64,000 bases of DNA from CAIWHR01 sp963779805 (GTDB lineage Bacteria; Pseudomonadota; Gammaproteobacteria; Burkholderiales; Casimicrobiaceae), in NCBI GenBank assembly GCA_963779805.1, contig CAVZZN010000010.1, positions 1 through 64,000 of the forward strand. The letters run 5' to 3'. The position numbers and the translations under genes are program-made. Below the pieces are notes generated by a model. The model ran no database searches. It saw only the letters and a list, made by a program, of their open reading frames with translations, and had not been told where the DNA came from. Below, piece after piece: positions 1 to 9,901 of this stretch. Position 1 is the first letter of the stretch. Every line of letters starts with the position of its first letter.

Positions 1-1206
1 CTCGCCGCTGCACACCACCCGCCGCAGGGATGTGCACCGCGCCACGTCGTCCTCTGCGACGAACAGCGCCAGCATCGACGGCACGAAGTGGACGGTCGTG
101 ACCCGCTCGCCGACGATGAGGTCGACGAGCTCCTGCGGGTCACGGTGGGCCTCCGGCGGCGCCACCACCAGCCGGGCACCCGCGGCGAAGGCCCACAGCA
201 GCTCCCACACCGATACGTCGAAGGTGTAGGGCGTCTTGTGCAGCACCACGTCGTCCCGGCCGAGCCGGTACTCCTCCTGCATCCACACCAGCCGGTTCGC
301 GAGGCTCGCGTGCGTCATCTCCACGCCCTTCGGCTGCCCGGTCGAGCCCGAGGTGAAGATGACGTACGCCAGCCCGTCGACCACCTCGGCAGGCGCCCGG
401 TAGCCCTGCCACGTCACCGGCATGCCCGCCGGCTCGCGCAGCGGCCGTACCGGGACGGGCGAGTCCGCGAGCAGGGGCGCGGCGGCGGGGCTGGCCAGCA
501 CCAGCGCGGCGCCCGCCGTGGCGAGCATGAGCTCCAGGCGGGCACGAGGATGCGTCGGATCCAGCGGCAGGTACGCCGCGCCGGCCAGGAGGATGCCGAG
601 CACGGCGACCACCATGTCCCCGGACCTTTCGGTGCACAGCCCGACGACCGACCCGGCTCCGACGTCGGCGGCGCGCAGCCGGCCGGCGACGAGCGCAGCG
701 TCGTCCAGCAGCTGCCGGTAGGTCCGGTCCCCGGTGGGGTCGCGCAGGGCGACGGCGTCCGGTGTCGCGGCGGCCTGGCGGCAGATCAGCTCGTGCACCG
801 GCAGGCGCGGCGGCTCGGTCGGGGGCGGGTTGAAGGCGAGGAGCGCCTTGCGCTCGGCGGGGCCGACCACCGCGCACCGACCGGTCGTGTGCCCGGTACG
901 CAGGTCGTCGAACAGCGTGGCGAGGCGTTCGTTCACGTGCTCGCCGGGCCAGGCGAACCGGAACCCGATCGAGTGCGGGCCGAGGTCGGCCACGGTGACG
1001 CCGGATGCGAACGTCACGTCTGCCGGCGCCGACGACCGTTGCGCCGACCGGAGCGCGGCCACCAGGCCGGTGAGCGTGCTGTCCGCGCCCACGCCCAGCG
1101 TCACGGGGCCGCCCGGCAGCGCGACCGTGACGGCGTCCAGCCGTTCGAGGCGGTGCACCAGGACGGCCGCGGTGGCGGCCGCCGTGCGGAGGTCGATCTC
1201 GGTCAT
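1..1206 (-). CDS. NRPS protein: condensation-domain stub plus adenylation domain (serine-type code), cut by window edge
   Basis: The frame is open for 402 codons and leaves the window. It starts at an ATG overlapping the stop of the upstream PKS gene (ATGA), so the two genes are translationally coupled. Residues 1-140 look like the C-terminal remnant of a condensation domain with no HHxxxDG motif. An adenylation domain follows, with core motif A3 FTSGSTGQPKGVE and A4 TFDVSVWELL. Hand-aligned to GrsA, the visible specificity positions read D-V-W-H-V-S, which matches the start of known serine codes (DVWHxSLxDK); the last positions lie outside the window. It should activate an amino acid, probably serine, as the next extender after the KS-AT-ACP module. 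The high G+C and codon use match the two upstream modules. Confidence 0.85.
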   Translation of the reverse strand, partial: MTEIDLRTAAATAAVLVHRLERLDAVTVALPGGPVTLGVGADSTLTGLVAALRSAQRSSAPADVTFASGVTVADLGPHSIGFRFAWPGEHVNERLATLFDDLRTGHTTGRCAVVGPAERKALLAFNPPPTEPPRLPVHELICRQAAATPDAVALRDPTGDRTYRQLLDDAALVAGRLRAADVGAGSVVGLCTERSGDMVVAVLGILLAGAAYLPLDPTHPRARLELMLATAGAALVLASPAAAPLLADSPVPVRPLREPAGMPVTWQGYRAPAEVVDGLAYVIFTSGSTGQPKGVEMTHASLANRLVWMQEEYRLGRDDVVLHKTPYTFDVSVWELLWAFAAGARLVVAPPEAHRDPQELVDLIVGERVTTVHFVPSMLALFVAEDDVARCTSLRRVVCSGE

Positions 1207-4070
1207 GCGCGTGCCTTCCTGACCTGCGCGGCGAGCGTCGTCGGGGTCGGTGCCGAGGCGAGATCCGCCATCGACACCGCGACCCCGAACTTCCGCTGTG
1301 CCCGCGACACCATCCTGGTGAACAGCAGCGACTCGCCCCCTGCGGCGAAGAAGCTGGTGTCCGCGTCGACCTCCGTGGCTCCGAGCATGGACCGCCACAG
1401 CTCGACGACCTCGTCGAGCACCGAGTCCCCGGCGGCCATCGGTTCCGGTGCCTCGGCGGGTGCGGCGCGTGCCACATCCAGCCAGTGGCGGGTTCGCGCG
1501 AACGGGTACGTGGGCAGGGTGACCCGCCGTGCGGGCCGCCCGTCCCGTAGTGCGGCCCAGTCGACCGCCACACCCAGCGACCACAACGCGCCGGCCGCGG
1601 TCGCGAGATCCCGGGCGCCGGACCCTCGTGGCTGCAGCGCCACGGAGGCGGCGTCGGCGGCCTCGGGGATCTGCCGCGTCGTCCCGATCAACGCGGTGCC
1701 GGGCCCGACCTCGACGAAGACCACAGGCTCCGCCGCCACCGCGGTCCGCACCGCGTCGAGGAAGCGCACCGGGCTGCGCAGCTGCTCCGGCCAGTAGCCG
1801 GCACCACGCACCTGCCCGCGTGGCAGCAGCGCACCCGACACGCTGCTGATCACGTCGACGGTCCGCGCCCGGTGGGTGACCGGCACGGTCGCGAGTTCGG
1901 CCGCGGCACCGGCCATCATCCGCGAGTGGAACGCGCGCCCGGCGGGCATCGTGCGGTGGACGACCCCGACCGCATCGAGCCGCTCGCGAAGCGCGGCCAG
2001 TGGCGCCATCGGACCCGCCACGACCGTGACGTCCGGTGCGTTGACCGCCGCGACGTCGAGCTCGGCCAGCTCGGCGAGGTGCGCCGCCAGCGCGGCGGGG
2101 TGCGCCATCACGACGAGCATCCCGCCCTCGGGCGCCTCCTGCATGAGCCGGCCGCGGGCCGCGACGAGCCGCAGCGCGTCGATGAGATCCAGCTCGCCGG
2201 CCAGGCAGGCGGCGGCGAGTTCGCCCACCGAGTGCCCGATGAGCGCCGACGGCCGCACACCCCAGGACATCACCAACTTGCCGAGCGCGTAGCAGTGCAT
2301 CAGCAGGGCGGGCTGGGTGATGTCGGTGCGGTGCACCAGCCCGGCCGGATCGTCACCCACCAGGACGTCCCGCAGGTCGACGCCGACGAGGTCACGGACG
2401 TGCCGCGCGCCACGGTCGAGGTCGGCGCGGAAGGACGGGTACCGCTCGTACGGGCCCGCCGCCATGCCCGCCGCCTCCGCGCCCTGGCCGGGCAACAGGA
2501 ACACGATCTTGGGCCGGCGGAGCCGATCGCGGCCCCGCGCGCGGCCGAGGCCCTTCACCGCGGCGGGGACGTCCGCCGCCGCCACCGCGAGCCGGTGCGG
2601 GAAGTGCCTGCGGTGGGACTGCAGGGTCGACGCGACGTCGTGCAGGTCGAGCGACGACCGGTCGCGCAGGTGCTCGGCGAGCCGGTCGGCCGCGTTGCGC
2701 AACGCGTCCGGCGTGCGCGCGGACACGGTCAGCACGGCCTCGGCGGGCGCGGCGGGTGGCCGGTCGGGCAGGGGCGCCGGCACGTGCTCCTCGAGCACGA
2801 CGTGGGCATTCGTGCCGCCGAGACCGAACGAGCTCACGCCGGCCCGGCGGACCCGGCCGTCGTTCCACGCGCGGCCGACCGGGTCGACGGTGAACGGCGT
2901 CGACCCGTCGAGCAGCTCCGGACGCGGCTGCTTCAGGCCCGCCAGCGGCGGCAGCTGCCGGAAGTGCAGCGTCAGCGCGGCCTTGATCAGCCCGGTGACG
3001 CCGGCTGCCGCGTCGAGGTGGCCGATGTTCGCCTTCACGGAGCCCAGCACGCACGGGACGGTGGCCTCCCCGAACACCTCGCAGAGCGCTGCCAGCTCGA
3101 TGGCATCGCCCATCTCGGTCGCCGTGCCGTGCGCCTCGACGTATCCGACGGTCGACGGGTGCAGGCCCGATGACTGGTAGGCCCGCGCCAGCACGTCGAC
3201 CTGGCCCGCCATGCCGGGTGCGGTGTAGCCGACCTTCGCGCCGCCGTCGTTGTTCACCGCCGATCCCTTGATCACCGCGTACACCGTGTCGCCGTCACGG
3301 CGCGCGTCCTCGGCCCGCTTGAGGGCGACCATCGCGACCCCGTTGCCCGGCACAGTGCCGTTGGCACTCGCGTCGAAGGGCCGGCACACGCCGTCCGGCG
3401 AGGTGATCCCCTTCGGCTCGTACAGGTAGCCGGCCTGCTGCGGCACGGCGACACACACGCCACCCGCGAGCGCGACGTCGGCATCCCCGGCCCGCAAGCT
3501 CTGGCAGGCCAGGTGCACCGCGACGAGCGAGGTGGAGCACGCGGTCTGTACGGCGATCGCCGGGCCACCGAGGCCGAGCCGGTAGGCGACCTTCGCCGCC
3601 AGGTGGTCCTTCTCGTTGCCCAGGACGACCGACAGCAGCCCCTGCGTGTCGACCACCTCCGGGCGTGCCAGCACGTGGTGGAGCAGGTAGTAGTTGAATC
3701 CCGCGCCGGCGAACACCCCGACCCGGCCGAACGGTTCCTCGCCGGTCAGGTTCGCGGACTCGAGGGTCTCCCACGCGGTCTGCAGCAGCAGCCGGTGCTG
3801 CGGGTCCATGATCGACGCCTCCTTCGGGGGGACCCCGAAGAAGTCGGCGTCGAACATGTCGGGGTCGGCGACCGTGCCGCGGGCGGGTACGTAACCGGGG
3901 TCGTCGAGCTGCGTCTCCGGCACGCCGACGGCGACCAGCTCGCCGCGGGTCAGCGCGGTGACGGTGACCCGGCCGGCCGCGACGTTCGACCAGAACTCGG
4001 CCACGTTCGCGGCGCCGGGCCAGCGGCCGGCCATTCCCACGATCGCGATGTCGGTCGGTTCGAGTGTCAT
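1203..4070 (-). CDS. Type I polyketide synthase module, KS-AT-ACP
   Basis: This 955-residue module has a ketosynthase at about 5-430 with the complete triad: Cys178 in TACSTSL, His314 in EAHGTATE and His351 in NIGHLDAAAG. An acyltransferase spans about 520-830, with the nucleophile in GHSVGE (Ser614) and GRAFHS near 712, closer to the malonyl-type HAFH signature than to the methylmalonyl YASH. The C-terminal acyl carrier domain has its phosphopantetheine serine in AAGGESL. No KR, DH or ER is present, so the module should add an unreduced malonyl unit. The ATG overlaps the stop of the upstream NRPS gene and the stop overlaps the next ATG, so all three genes are coupled. The frame is intact. 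Malonyl specificity is inferred from the motif only. Confidence 0.93.
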   Translation of the reverse strand: MTLEPTDIAIVGMAGRWPGAANVAEFWSNVAAGRVTVTALTRGELVAVGVPETQLDDPGYVPARGTVADPDMFDADFFGVPPKEASIMDPQHRLLLQTAWETLESANLTGEEPFGRVGVFAGAGFNYYLLHHVLARPEVVDTQGLLSVVLGNEKDHLAAKVAYRLGLGGPAIAVQTACSTSLVAVHLACQSLRAGDADVALAGGVCVAVPQQAGYLYEPKGITSPDGVCRPFDASANGTVPGNGVAMVALKRAEDARRDGDTVYAVIKGSAVNNDGGAKVGYTAPGMAGQVDVLARAYQSSGLHPSTVGYVEAHGTATEMGDAIELAALCEVFGEATVPCVLGSVKANIGHLDAAAGVTGLIKAALTLHFRQLPPLAGLKQPRPELLDGSTPFTVDPVGRAWNDGRVRRAGVSSFGLGGTNAHVVLEEHVPAPLPDRPPAAPAEAVLTVSARTPDALRNAADRLAEHLRDRSSLDLHDVASTLQSHRRHFPHRLAVAAADVPAAVKGLGRARGRDRLRRPKIVFLLPGQGAEAAGMAAGPYERYPSFRADLDRGARHVRDLVGVDLRDVLVGDDPAGLVHRTDITQPALLMHCYALGKLVMSWGVRPSALIGHSVGELAAACLAGELDLIDALRLVAARGRLMQEAPEGGMLVVMAHPAALAAHLAELAELDVAAVNAPDVTVVAGPMAPLAALRERLDAVGVVHRTMPAGRAFHSRMMAGAAAELATVPVTHRARTVDVISSVSGALLPRGQVRGAGYWPEQLRSPVRFLDAVRTAVAAEPVVFVEVGPGTALIGTTRQIPEAADAASVALQPRGSGARDLATAAGALWSLGVAVDWAALRDGRPARRVTLPTYPFARTRHWLDVARAAPAEAPEPMAAGDSVLDEVVELWRSMLGATEVDADTSFFAAGGESLLFTRMVSRAQRKFGVAVSMADLASAPTPTTLAAQVRKARA

Positions 4071-7000
4071 GAGGGTGTTCCTGCCAGATGCAGGTGCAGG
4101 TGCTGGGCGAGCGACTGCACGGTCGGGAAGCGGTACATGTCGGTGAGAAGAAGCCGGCCGCCGCCGAGCCGCCGCTGGATCACCCTGCGCGCGACGGCGA
4201 GGCTGAGGCTGTCGCCGCCGACGTCGAAGAAGCCCTCGTCGAGGTCGAAGTCGTCGGTGCCGAGTGCCTCGGTCCAGGCGTCTGCGACGAGGCTCTCCAC
4301 GGCGGTGAGCGACGTCTCGCCGGGCGGTGGTGGCGGCGCGGAATCCGGCGCGTACGGCGGTGGGGCCAGTGCGCGCAGGTCGACCTTCCCGTTGCGGTCC
4401 AGCGGGAACTCGGCCACCGTGAACCACACCCTCGGGCGGGCATAGGACGCGAGACAGGCTTCCACGGCCGATCGCGCGGTCGGTAGCGGGTCCGTGTCCG
4501 GTGCGGTCTTCACCGCGGCGCACAGCCGCGTCGCCGTCGGCTCGTCGCCTGCGACGAACACGACCACGTCCAGGACACCGGGCTGCTCCCTGATCCGCCG
4601 CTCCACATCGGCCAGTTCGACCCGGTGGCCCGCGATCTTGACCTGCTTGTCGTTGCGGCCCAGGAACCGCAGGCGCCCCTGGCCGTCCCAGCGGACCAGG
4701 TCGCCGGTCCGGTAGCCCGCGCCGGTGAACACGGCGGCGGTGCGCTCGGGCTCCGCGAGGTAGCCGTCGGCGAGACCGGGGCCCGACGCCAGCAGCTCGC
4801 CGACGGCTCCGGGCGGAACGGGCCGTCCCCGCGGGTCGACGACCCGCACGGTCGTGCCGCGCACCGGCGTGCCGATGGGTAGCGGATCGGGGACCTCGGC
4901 CGCGATGTCGACGTCGAAGGTGGTCGTGAACGTGGTGTTCTCGGTCGGGCCGTAGCCGTTGGTGACGCGCAGACCGCGGCAGTGGTCGAGCACCCGGCGG
5001 ACGTGTGGCGGAGACACCACGCCGCCACCGGTGAACACCTGCCGCAGCCCGCAGAAGGCGTCCGGGCGGTGCTCGGCGACGAGGTGGAACAGCCCGGAGG
5101 TCAGCCAGAGATGGGTGACGTCGCTGTGGCGCAGAAAGTCCGCGAGCCCCTGTGGTGTGGGCTCGCCGGGTGGGTAGACGCGGACCGCGTCGCCTCGCGC
5201 CAGTGGGACGAGCAGCTCCAGGGTCGAGGCGTCGAACGCCATCGGGGCGAGGCGCAACAGGCAGGTGCCGGTCGAGTCGGCGAACATGTCGGGATCCGCG
5301 GCGAGCCGCAGCACCGCGCGGTGGGCGACCACGACTCCCTTCGGGGTGCCGGTCGAACCGGAGGTGAACGACACGTAGGCCGTGCGGGCCGGGTCGGGGC
5401 GGTGCGCAGGCAGCGCGGAGTCGGCCTCGCTCCCCGTCACGATCGCGCACTCCGGGATGCCCGCCCACTCCGGAGAGGCGGAGCGGTCGGCGACGCGGGC
5501 CCTCGGTGTCGCGGCCCTGGCGAGGTGGGCCCGCTGTTCGGGCGTCGCTGTGCGGTCGACGCCCACGTACGCCGCACCCAGCCGGGCGATGGCGAGCACC
5601 GCGACCGCCTCCGCGACCGACCTGGCCACATCGAGCAGCACCCGGTCCCCGGGTTCCACCCCGCACGCACGCAGCGCGGCGGCTTGCCCGAGGGCGCGCC
5701 CGTGCAGCTGCGCGTAGGTGAGGCTCTCGTTCTCGTCCGCGACGGCCGGTGCGTCCGGGCTCGCGGCGGAGTGCCGGGCGAAGGCGCTCCACAGGTCGTC
5801 CGCGGTGGTGAACTCGCCGCCGCACCCGAGCTCGGCCAGACGCGCCGCCTGTGCGGCGGAGAGGCCGCTCACCTCGTCCACCGTCGGCTCCTCGGCGAGC
5901 TGGACCAGCGTCACCTGGAAGGACTCGGCCAGCTCACCCGCCTCCGCCGCCGTCACCGCCGACGTCGCATACTCCAGCGCGAGCCGTGGCCGGTTCGACC
6001 ACGCCTGCAGGTACAGCAGCGCGTCGAACACCGCGCCGCCGCAGTGTCCCTCGTGGACGGTCCACCCGGCGACGGTCGCGGGCACCAGCTCGTGGTGCGC
6101 GGCGAACCCGACCGCAGCGACAGGGTTGTGGCCGGTGGTCTCCGTGTGGCCGAGCGCGGTGACGACGTCCTCGAACGCCACGTCCGCGTCCGCGACCGCG
6201 GCGCCCACCGCGGCGGAGCACGCGCGGAGGTACGCCTCGGGTGTGGCCTGTTCCGTGACCCGGCACCGAACGGGCATCACGCGCGTGCACAGCCCGACGA
6301 TCCGGTGCATGCCGGCCTCGAACCGACCGGCCGCCGGCACGCCGAGCACCAGGTCGTCCACGCCGGCCCGGCGCGCGACGGTGAGCGACCACGCGGAGAG
6401 CAGCACGGTCGGCACGGTCACCCCTGCCCGACGCGCAAGGCCCTCGGCCGCGGACGTCGCGCCAGGGGACAGCGTGAACAGCAGCCGAGCGCCCCGGCCG
6501 TCCGCCTCGACGACCGGCGGCAGGTCCGTGGGCAGGGTCACCTCGGCCGGCGCCCCCGCGAGCCGTGCGGTCACCCGTCCCAGCGCGGCGGCGTGCACGC
6601 CGGAGGCCGTGGCAGCGGCGAGGCGCGCGACCACCCACTCCGGGGACGGCCGAGCGTCGAGCTCGCCACCGGCGTACAGCTCGGCGAAGTCCCGCAGGAG
6701 CACGCCGATGCTCCAGCCGTCGGCGAGTACGTGGTGCACGAGGACGGTCAGCAGCCCGCGCGCGCCCGCGCTCGTGTGGACGAACACGGCCGGCGGCGCG
6801 TCGAACGGGCGCAGCAGGGCCGCGCTCTGCGGGCCGTAGAGGTCGTGCACGGTCGCGAGGACGTCCGCGCCGTCCGGCAGGGTCTGCAGCAGCAGGCGCG
6901 GCTCGTGCGGCGCCGGCAGCACCACGCGGGCCACGCCCCGCTCGCCGTGCACGAACATGGTGCGCAGCGACTCGTGCCGGGCTGCGAGCGCCCGCAGCGC

Positions 7001-7142
7001 CGCGCGGGTGCGGCCGAGATCGAGCGGGAAGTTCGTGGCCAGGGTGAACATCAGGTGGTACGGCAGGTCTCGGCCGGACACGTGGGCGGCCAGCATGGCC
7101 TTCTGCCCGGGAAGCAGGTCACGATGCCCCGGCCCGGCCGCA
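4067..7142 (-). CDS. NRPS module C-A-PCP, 5' end lost at a joint
   Basis: A condensation domain starts with the C1-like DLLPGQKAM and has the active-site motif HHVLADGW (around 6,715-6,740). The adenylation domain follows with A3 FTSGSTGTPKGVV, A5 NGYGPTENT, A7 YRTGDLVRW and A10 LDRNGKVD. A peptidyl carrier domain with GGDSLS ends the protein. The hand-read specificity code is D-A-L-W-F-G-G-T-F-K, close to valine codes such as DAFWIGGTFK, so a branched hydrophobic residue is likely. Upstream of about 7,142 the frame runs into A+T-richer DNA encoding a methyltransferase tail, with no stop between them. I read that as an accidental in-frame join, and the true start codon is not visible. The ATGA overlap with the KS-AT-ACP gene puts this module upstream of it. 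Confidence 0.88.
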
Positions 7143-7152
7143 ATCTTCAATA
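7130..7152. other. Composition joint 1: high-G+C NRPS DNA meets A+T-richer glycan-operon DNA
   Basis: Left of here the sequence is extremely G+C-rich (runs such as ccccggcccggcc). Right of here it turns A+T-rich within a few bases (aatcttcaataaatgag). The methyltransferase loses its C-terminus and the NRPS loses its N-terminus at the same point, about ten codons before the C1 motif. No insertion sequence, inverted repeat or target duplication is visible. Confidence 0.7.
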
Positions 7153-7889
7153 AATGAGGGTCCATGCGCCACTGCAATTCGTAAAGGAATTCCATGAGAT
7201 ATCTGGCGAATGCCGTCTTCCTCAGAAAGGGGGGGACCAGATAAAGGAATACCGCAACCGGAAAGACATACGAGTGAGTTTCAAACGTCTGCCGAAGCTC
7301 AAAGTATTCTTCTGTAAGGGATAGAAAATGGGGCAAAGTACGATAGTAAGCAACGTATTCCTCGTTACCCATGGCGCGGTCTTCCCTGAGAATATCGTTG
7401 CCGAGGCTTATACTCTCTCTTAGAAGCAAAGAACCCTCATCTCTCAGGCTTCTGTGGCACTTCTGCATTACCTTTCTGAAATCATCGTCCTCTACATAGA
7501 GAAGAACGCCCCCTATGTGAATAATGTCAACAGGGTTCCTTCAATGTGACATCAAGTATCGAGTCTCTACTAAAACGAATATTCGTCAAATGCTCTTTTT
7601 CTGCAAGGGAGCGGGCCATGTCTAATAAAGGCCCGGAAATATCGCTTGCGAAAACCTGTCTGCATCTCTTGGCGAACTCGACTGCCCATCTCCCCGAGCC
7701 GCAACCCAAATCCGCAACTGTTGCTTCGCGGTCGATGATAATATTCCTGAAAAGAAGATTCTTTTCAGTCTTGTCGCGGTATTTGGCGTGCCCGGGGACA
7801 TCAAAGGAAAGAGTTGTGACGAGAGAGCCGTCTTCTTTGCAAATCTCTGGGCACCTATCCCAAAAATGTTTTATTTTGTCATAATCCAT
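7142..7889 (-). CDS. Class I SAM-dependent methyltransferase, frameshifted and 3'-truncated
   Basis: The N-terminal part has the SAM-binding motif ATVADLGCGSGRWAVEF followed by FASDISGPLLDMAR, a class I methyltransferase fold. The frame stops at 7,527 after LKEPC, but skipping one T near 7,540 restores VDIIHIGGVLLYVEDDDF, the expected post-motif strand. The gene therefore carries a one-base insertion. The restored frame continues to about 7,142, where A+T-richer sequence gives way abruptly to NRPS sequence, so the C-terminus is missing. The start overlaps the end of the nucleotidyltransferase gene by 11 bases, typical of a compact surface-glycan or lipid-modification operon. The substrate cannot be told. 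Confidence 0.75.
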
Positions 7890-8628
7890 TATTCATCGAG
7901 GAGAACAGTGTTATGGCGAATTGCAGGTCTGCGGCGTTGTCGATCTCGGCCCATCGTAATCCTTCAATATTACAAATCGAAATGGGAATCATGTCTATAT
8001 ATTTTGAAAACACGAGATCGTAATAAATATTCTTGTTTTCGTCTTGGATTTCTTTATCGAGAAGGGAAGAGAGGACTTTGCCCGTAGCGCCGTCGATCTT
8101 CAAAATACCTACGGACTTGAACATACTGTCCGTGTATTCCGGGAGATCGGTCCTTACGATCTTGAGGGATGTTATCCTTTCGAGGGCGTCAGCAGAAAGG
8201 AGGCAGCCGTCCATCCCCCGTTTGAACCTGTCTACAAGCCAGGCTGATGAGTGAGGACTCCTCATGATTTGCTCAACAACGCGCTCCTCGCAAATAACAT
8301 CGCTTTCGATGATAAATGCTCCATTCTCGAGATACTCCCTTGCCAACCATAGTGAATAAATATTATTGGTACTCCCGTAAAGAGGATTATCGACATAAAG
8401 GATTCTTGCTGAACTGAAGTCTTCGCCGAGTTGCCCCCGGATCTTTTCGCCCTTGAAGCCGGTAACGACTACAAAGGTCTTGACCCCGTACTTAACAAAA
8501 AGCGAGATGCACCTTTCTATGAGGGAACGACCGCCGATCTTGATGAGACATTTCGGCATATTTTCGGTCACTGGATTGAGACGCATTCCAAGACCGGCAG
8601 CTAATATTACCGCAATTGTCGGATTCAT
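7879..8628 (-). CDS. Sugar-phosphate/choline-phosphate nucleotidyltransferase family protein (LicC-like)
   Basis: The 249-residue protein opens with the nucleotidyltransferase signature AVILAAGLGMRLNPVTENMP followed by KCLIKIGG, and has a metal-binding-region aspartate in FIIESDVICEE. The segment YGSTNNIYSLWLAREYL and the overall length resemble LicC-type cytidylyltransferases, which make CDP-choline or similar activated head groups, rather than long glucose-1-phosphate enzymes. It overlaps the flippase-fragment stop by four bases (ATGA) and the methyltransferase start by 11, so the three form one operon. The product probably decorates a surface polysaccharide or lipid. Base composition is far lower in G+C than either neighbouring segment. 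The exact substrate is uncertain. Confidence 0.8.
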   Translation of the reverse strand: MNPTIAVILAAGLGMRLNPVTENMPKCLIKIGGRSLIERCISLFVKYGVKTFVVVTGFKGEKIRGQLGEDFSSARILYVDNPLYGSTNNIYSLWLAREYLENGAFIIESDVICEERVVEQIMRSPHSSAWLVDRFKRGMDGCLLSADALERITSLKIVRTDLPEYTDSMFKSVGILKIDGATGKVLSSLLDKEIQDENKNIYYDLVFSKYIDMIPISICNIEGLRWAEIDNAADLQFAITLFSSMNNGL

Positions 8629-8988
8629 TTTGTTTCCATAAAATAATAGTCTTTAACAAATGTGTCTTTTGAAATTAATCTCTTATAAAGAAAGAAGCAA
8701 ATTGCCGAAAAATAAATCAAGCCTCCGGCCATTAAATGCAGGCCCGTGCTCTTTATCAGCACAATGGAAATAACGGCAAATACAGAAAATTTTACCATAT
8801 TCCGAGAAAAAACAGGCAAGACCAACCTGTGAAAGATGAGGAGATACATTGTTTTTAGGGCAACATAAGTTGCTACGGTTGATATGGCCGCCCCAATTAT
8901 GCCATATGTCGGAATCAGCGCAAAATTCAGGGCCATATTTATGACGGTCGCAGCAAAGGCCACATAAAAATTAATTCTTTAAACATGG
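8625..8988 (-). pseudogene. Polysaccharide flippase (Wzx/MATE-like) C-terminal fragment
   Basis: About 120 residues remain, with at least three hydrophobic segments. The segment VINMALNFALIPTYGIIGAA is characteristic of the C-terminal half of Wzx/MOP-family polysaccharide flippases, which move lipid-linked glycans across the inner membrane. The reading frame is open upstream only to about 8,985, where the sequence changes abruptly to G+C-rich DNA coding for a GlsB-type protein, so roughly the first two thirds of the gene is absent. Its stop overlaps the start of the nucleotidyltransferase gene. The truncation is by a joint, not by a stop codon within the gene. Confidence 0.7.
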
Positions 8989-8998
8989 TGCTCCCACG
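8978..8998. other. Composition joint 2: glycan-operon DNA meets betaproteobacterial DNA
   Basis: A flippase frame and a GlsB/YeaQ frame, both on the minus strand, are each cut here. The GlsB protein departs from its family after GIVGA and the flippase begins in mid-membrane segment. The composition changes within about ten bases. No transposon end or target duplication can be seen. Confidence 0.75.
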
Positions 8999-9111
8999 AT
9001 GCCGAGGATCGTCGTCAGCACGAACCCCGAGGGCTCGTTCTTCCCCGGCATGATGAACTTCGCGATCACGCCGGCGACAAACCCGATGACGATCGTCCAG
9101 ATGATGCCCAT
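8990..9111 (-). pseudogene. GlsB/YeaQ/YmgE family small membrane protein, 3'-truncated
   Basis: The start ATG at 9,111 is preceded by a good ribosome-binding sequence (aggagcagcc). The protein begins MGIIWTIVIGFVAGVIAKF, then IMPGKNEPSGF and LTTILGIVGA. This is the conserved first half of the ~85-residue transglycosylase-associated (GlsB/YeaQ/YmgE) family, small two- to three-helix inner membrane proteins of unknown stress role. After GIVGA only five junk residues precede a stop created by the joint, so the second half is missing. It is the first recognisable gene of the betaproteobacterial segment. Confidence 0.75.
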
Positions 9112-9248
9112 GGCTGCTCCTATGAAGGCTCGATGATCGAGCGGCCACACGACGATACACCTGACAGTCGTTCCGGGGACGTGGCATGCTGGCGCCGGAA
9201 CGCGTTCGATGTGCCGATGTGTTCCACCTACATATAGAGGAGAACGGA

Positions 9249-9740
9249 ATGAGCCGCGGAATGCCGTCGATGGTTGCGCTATTGGGACTTCTCGCTGTTG
9301 CCGGTTATCAGAACCGGGACAAGATCGCCGAGGTCCTCGGCGGAGGGAAGCAAGGGCCGAGCGGTGAACCCGGCCAGAACAATCCGCAGGGCGGTCAGGG
9401 CGGCGTGCTGGGCAGTCTGGCCGGGCGCCTCGGCGGTGCGGGTGCGGGTGCCGGGAGCGTGCTGAGCGGCGGGCTTGGCGAGTTGATCGAGCGCTTCAAG
9501 CGCAGTGGACACGCCCAGGCTGCGGATTCGTGGGTCAGCACAGGTCCCAATCAACCGCTCGCCCCCGATCAACTCGAACAGGCGATCGGCCCCGAGGTGC
9601 TGAGCACGCTGTCGCAACAGACCGGGCTCTCGCGGGAAGAGTTGCTGTCCAGGCTGACACGCGAAGTACCCGCAGCGGTGGACAAATTTACGCCGCAGGG
9701 GCGGTTGCCCACCGAAGACGAAGCTGCACGGCTGATCTAG
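9249..9740 (+). CDS. YidB family protein (DUF937)
   Basis: The 163-residue protein starts at an ATG preceded by gaggagaac. It has a short hydrophobic N-terminus (VALLGLLAVAGYQN), a Gly/Gln-rich linker (about residues 30-75), and a C-terminal DUF937/YidB module with LIERFKRSGHAQAADSW and a helix running through QQTGLSREELLSRL. Members are widespread in Burkholderiales and usually annotated as YidB-like; no biochemical role is established. An upstream in-frame ATG at 9,186 has no ribosome-binding site, so I use 9,249. It reads divergently from the GlsB fragment. Confidence 0.85.
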   Translation: MSRGMPSMVALLGLLAVAGYQNRDKIAEVLGGGKQGPSGEPGQNNPQGGQGGVLGSLAGRLGGAGAGAGSVLSGGLGELIERFKRSGHAQAADSWVSTGPNQPLAPDQLEQAIGPEVLSTLSQQTGLSREELLSRLTREVPAAVDKFTPQGRLPTEDEAARLI

Positions 9741-9901
9741 CCAATGAGACCGGGCATGTTCGGGGCCCATTCGGCTCGCCCGGCTAACCCGTTGCATCAC
9801 CTACGCGGAAATATTGTCGTTGGCGTGGTAGCGCGCGTTGGCGCGGATTGGGCGGGAGCGAATCCGCGCCGGTACGGGCAGGTCGTCGGTGCGGCTGATA
9901 G

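Noticed and set aside
4982..7153. A 723-codon plus-strand frame across the NRPS gene
   Set aside because: It is antisense to well-supported C and A domains and has no recognisable domain; a G+C shadow.
7140..7890. Methyltransferase-NRPS fusion protein
   Set aside because: The frame is open across the joint, but base composition changes within a few bases and the methyltransferase end and NRPS start are both missing, so a chance in-frame join is more likely than a real fusion.
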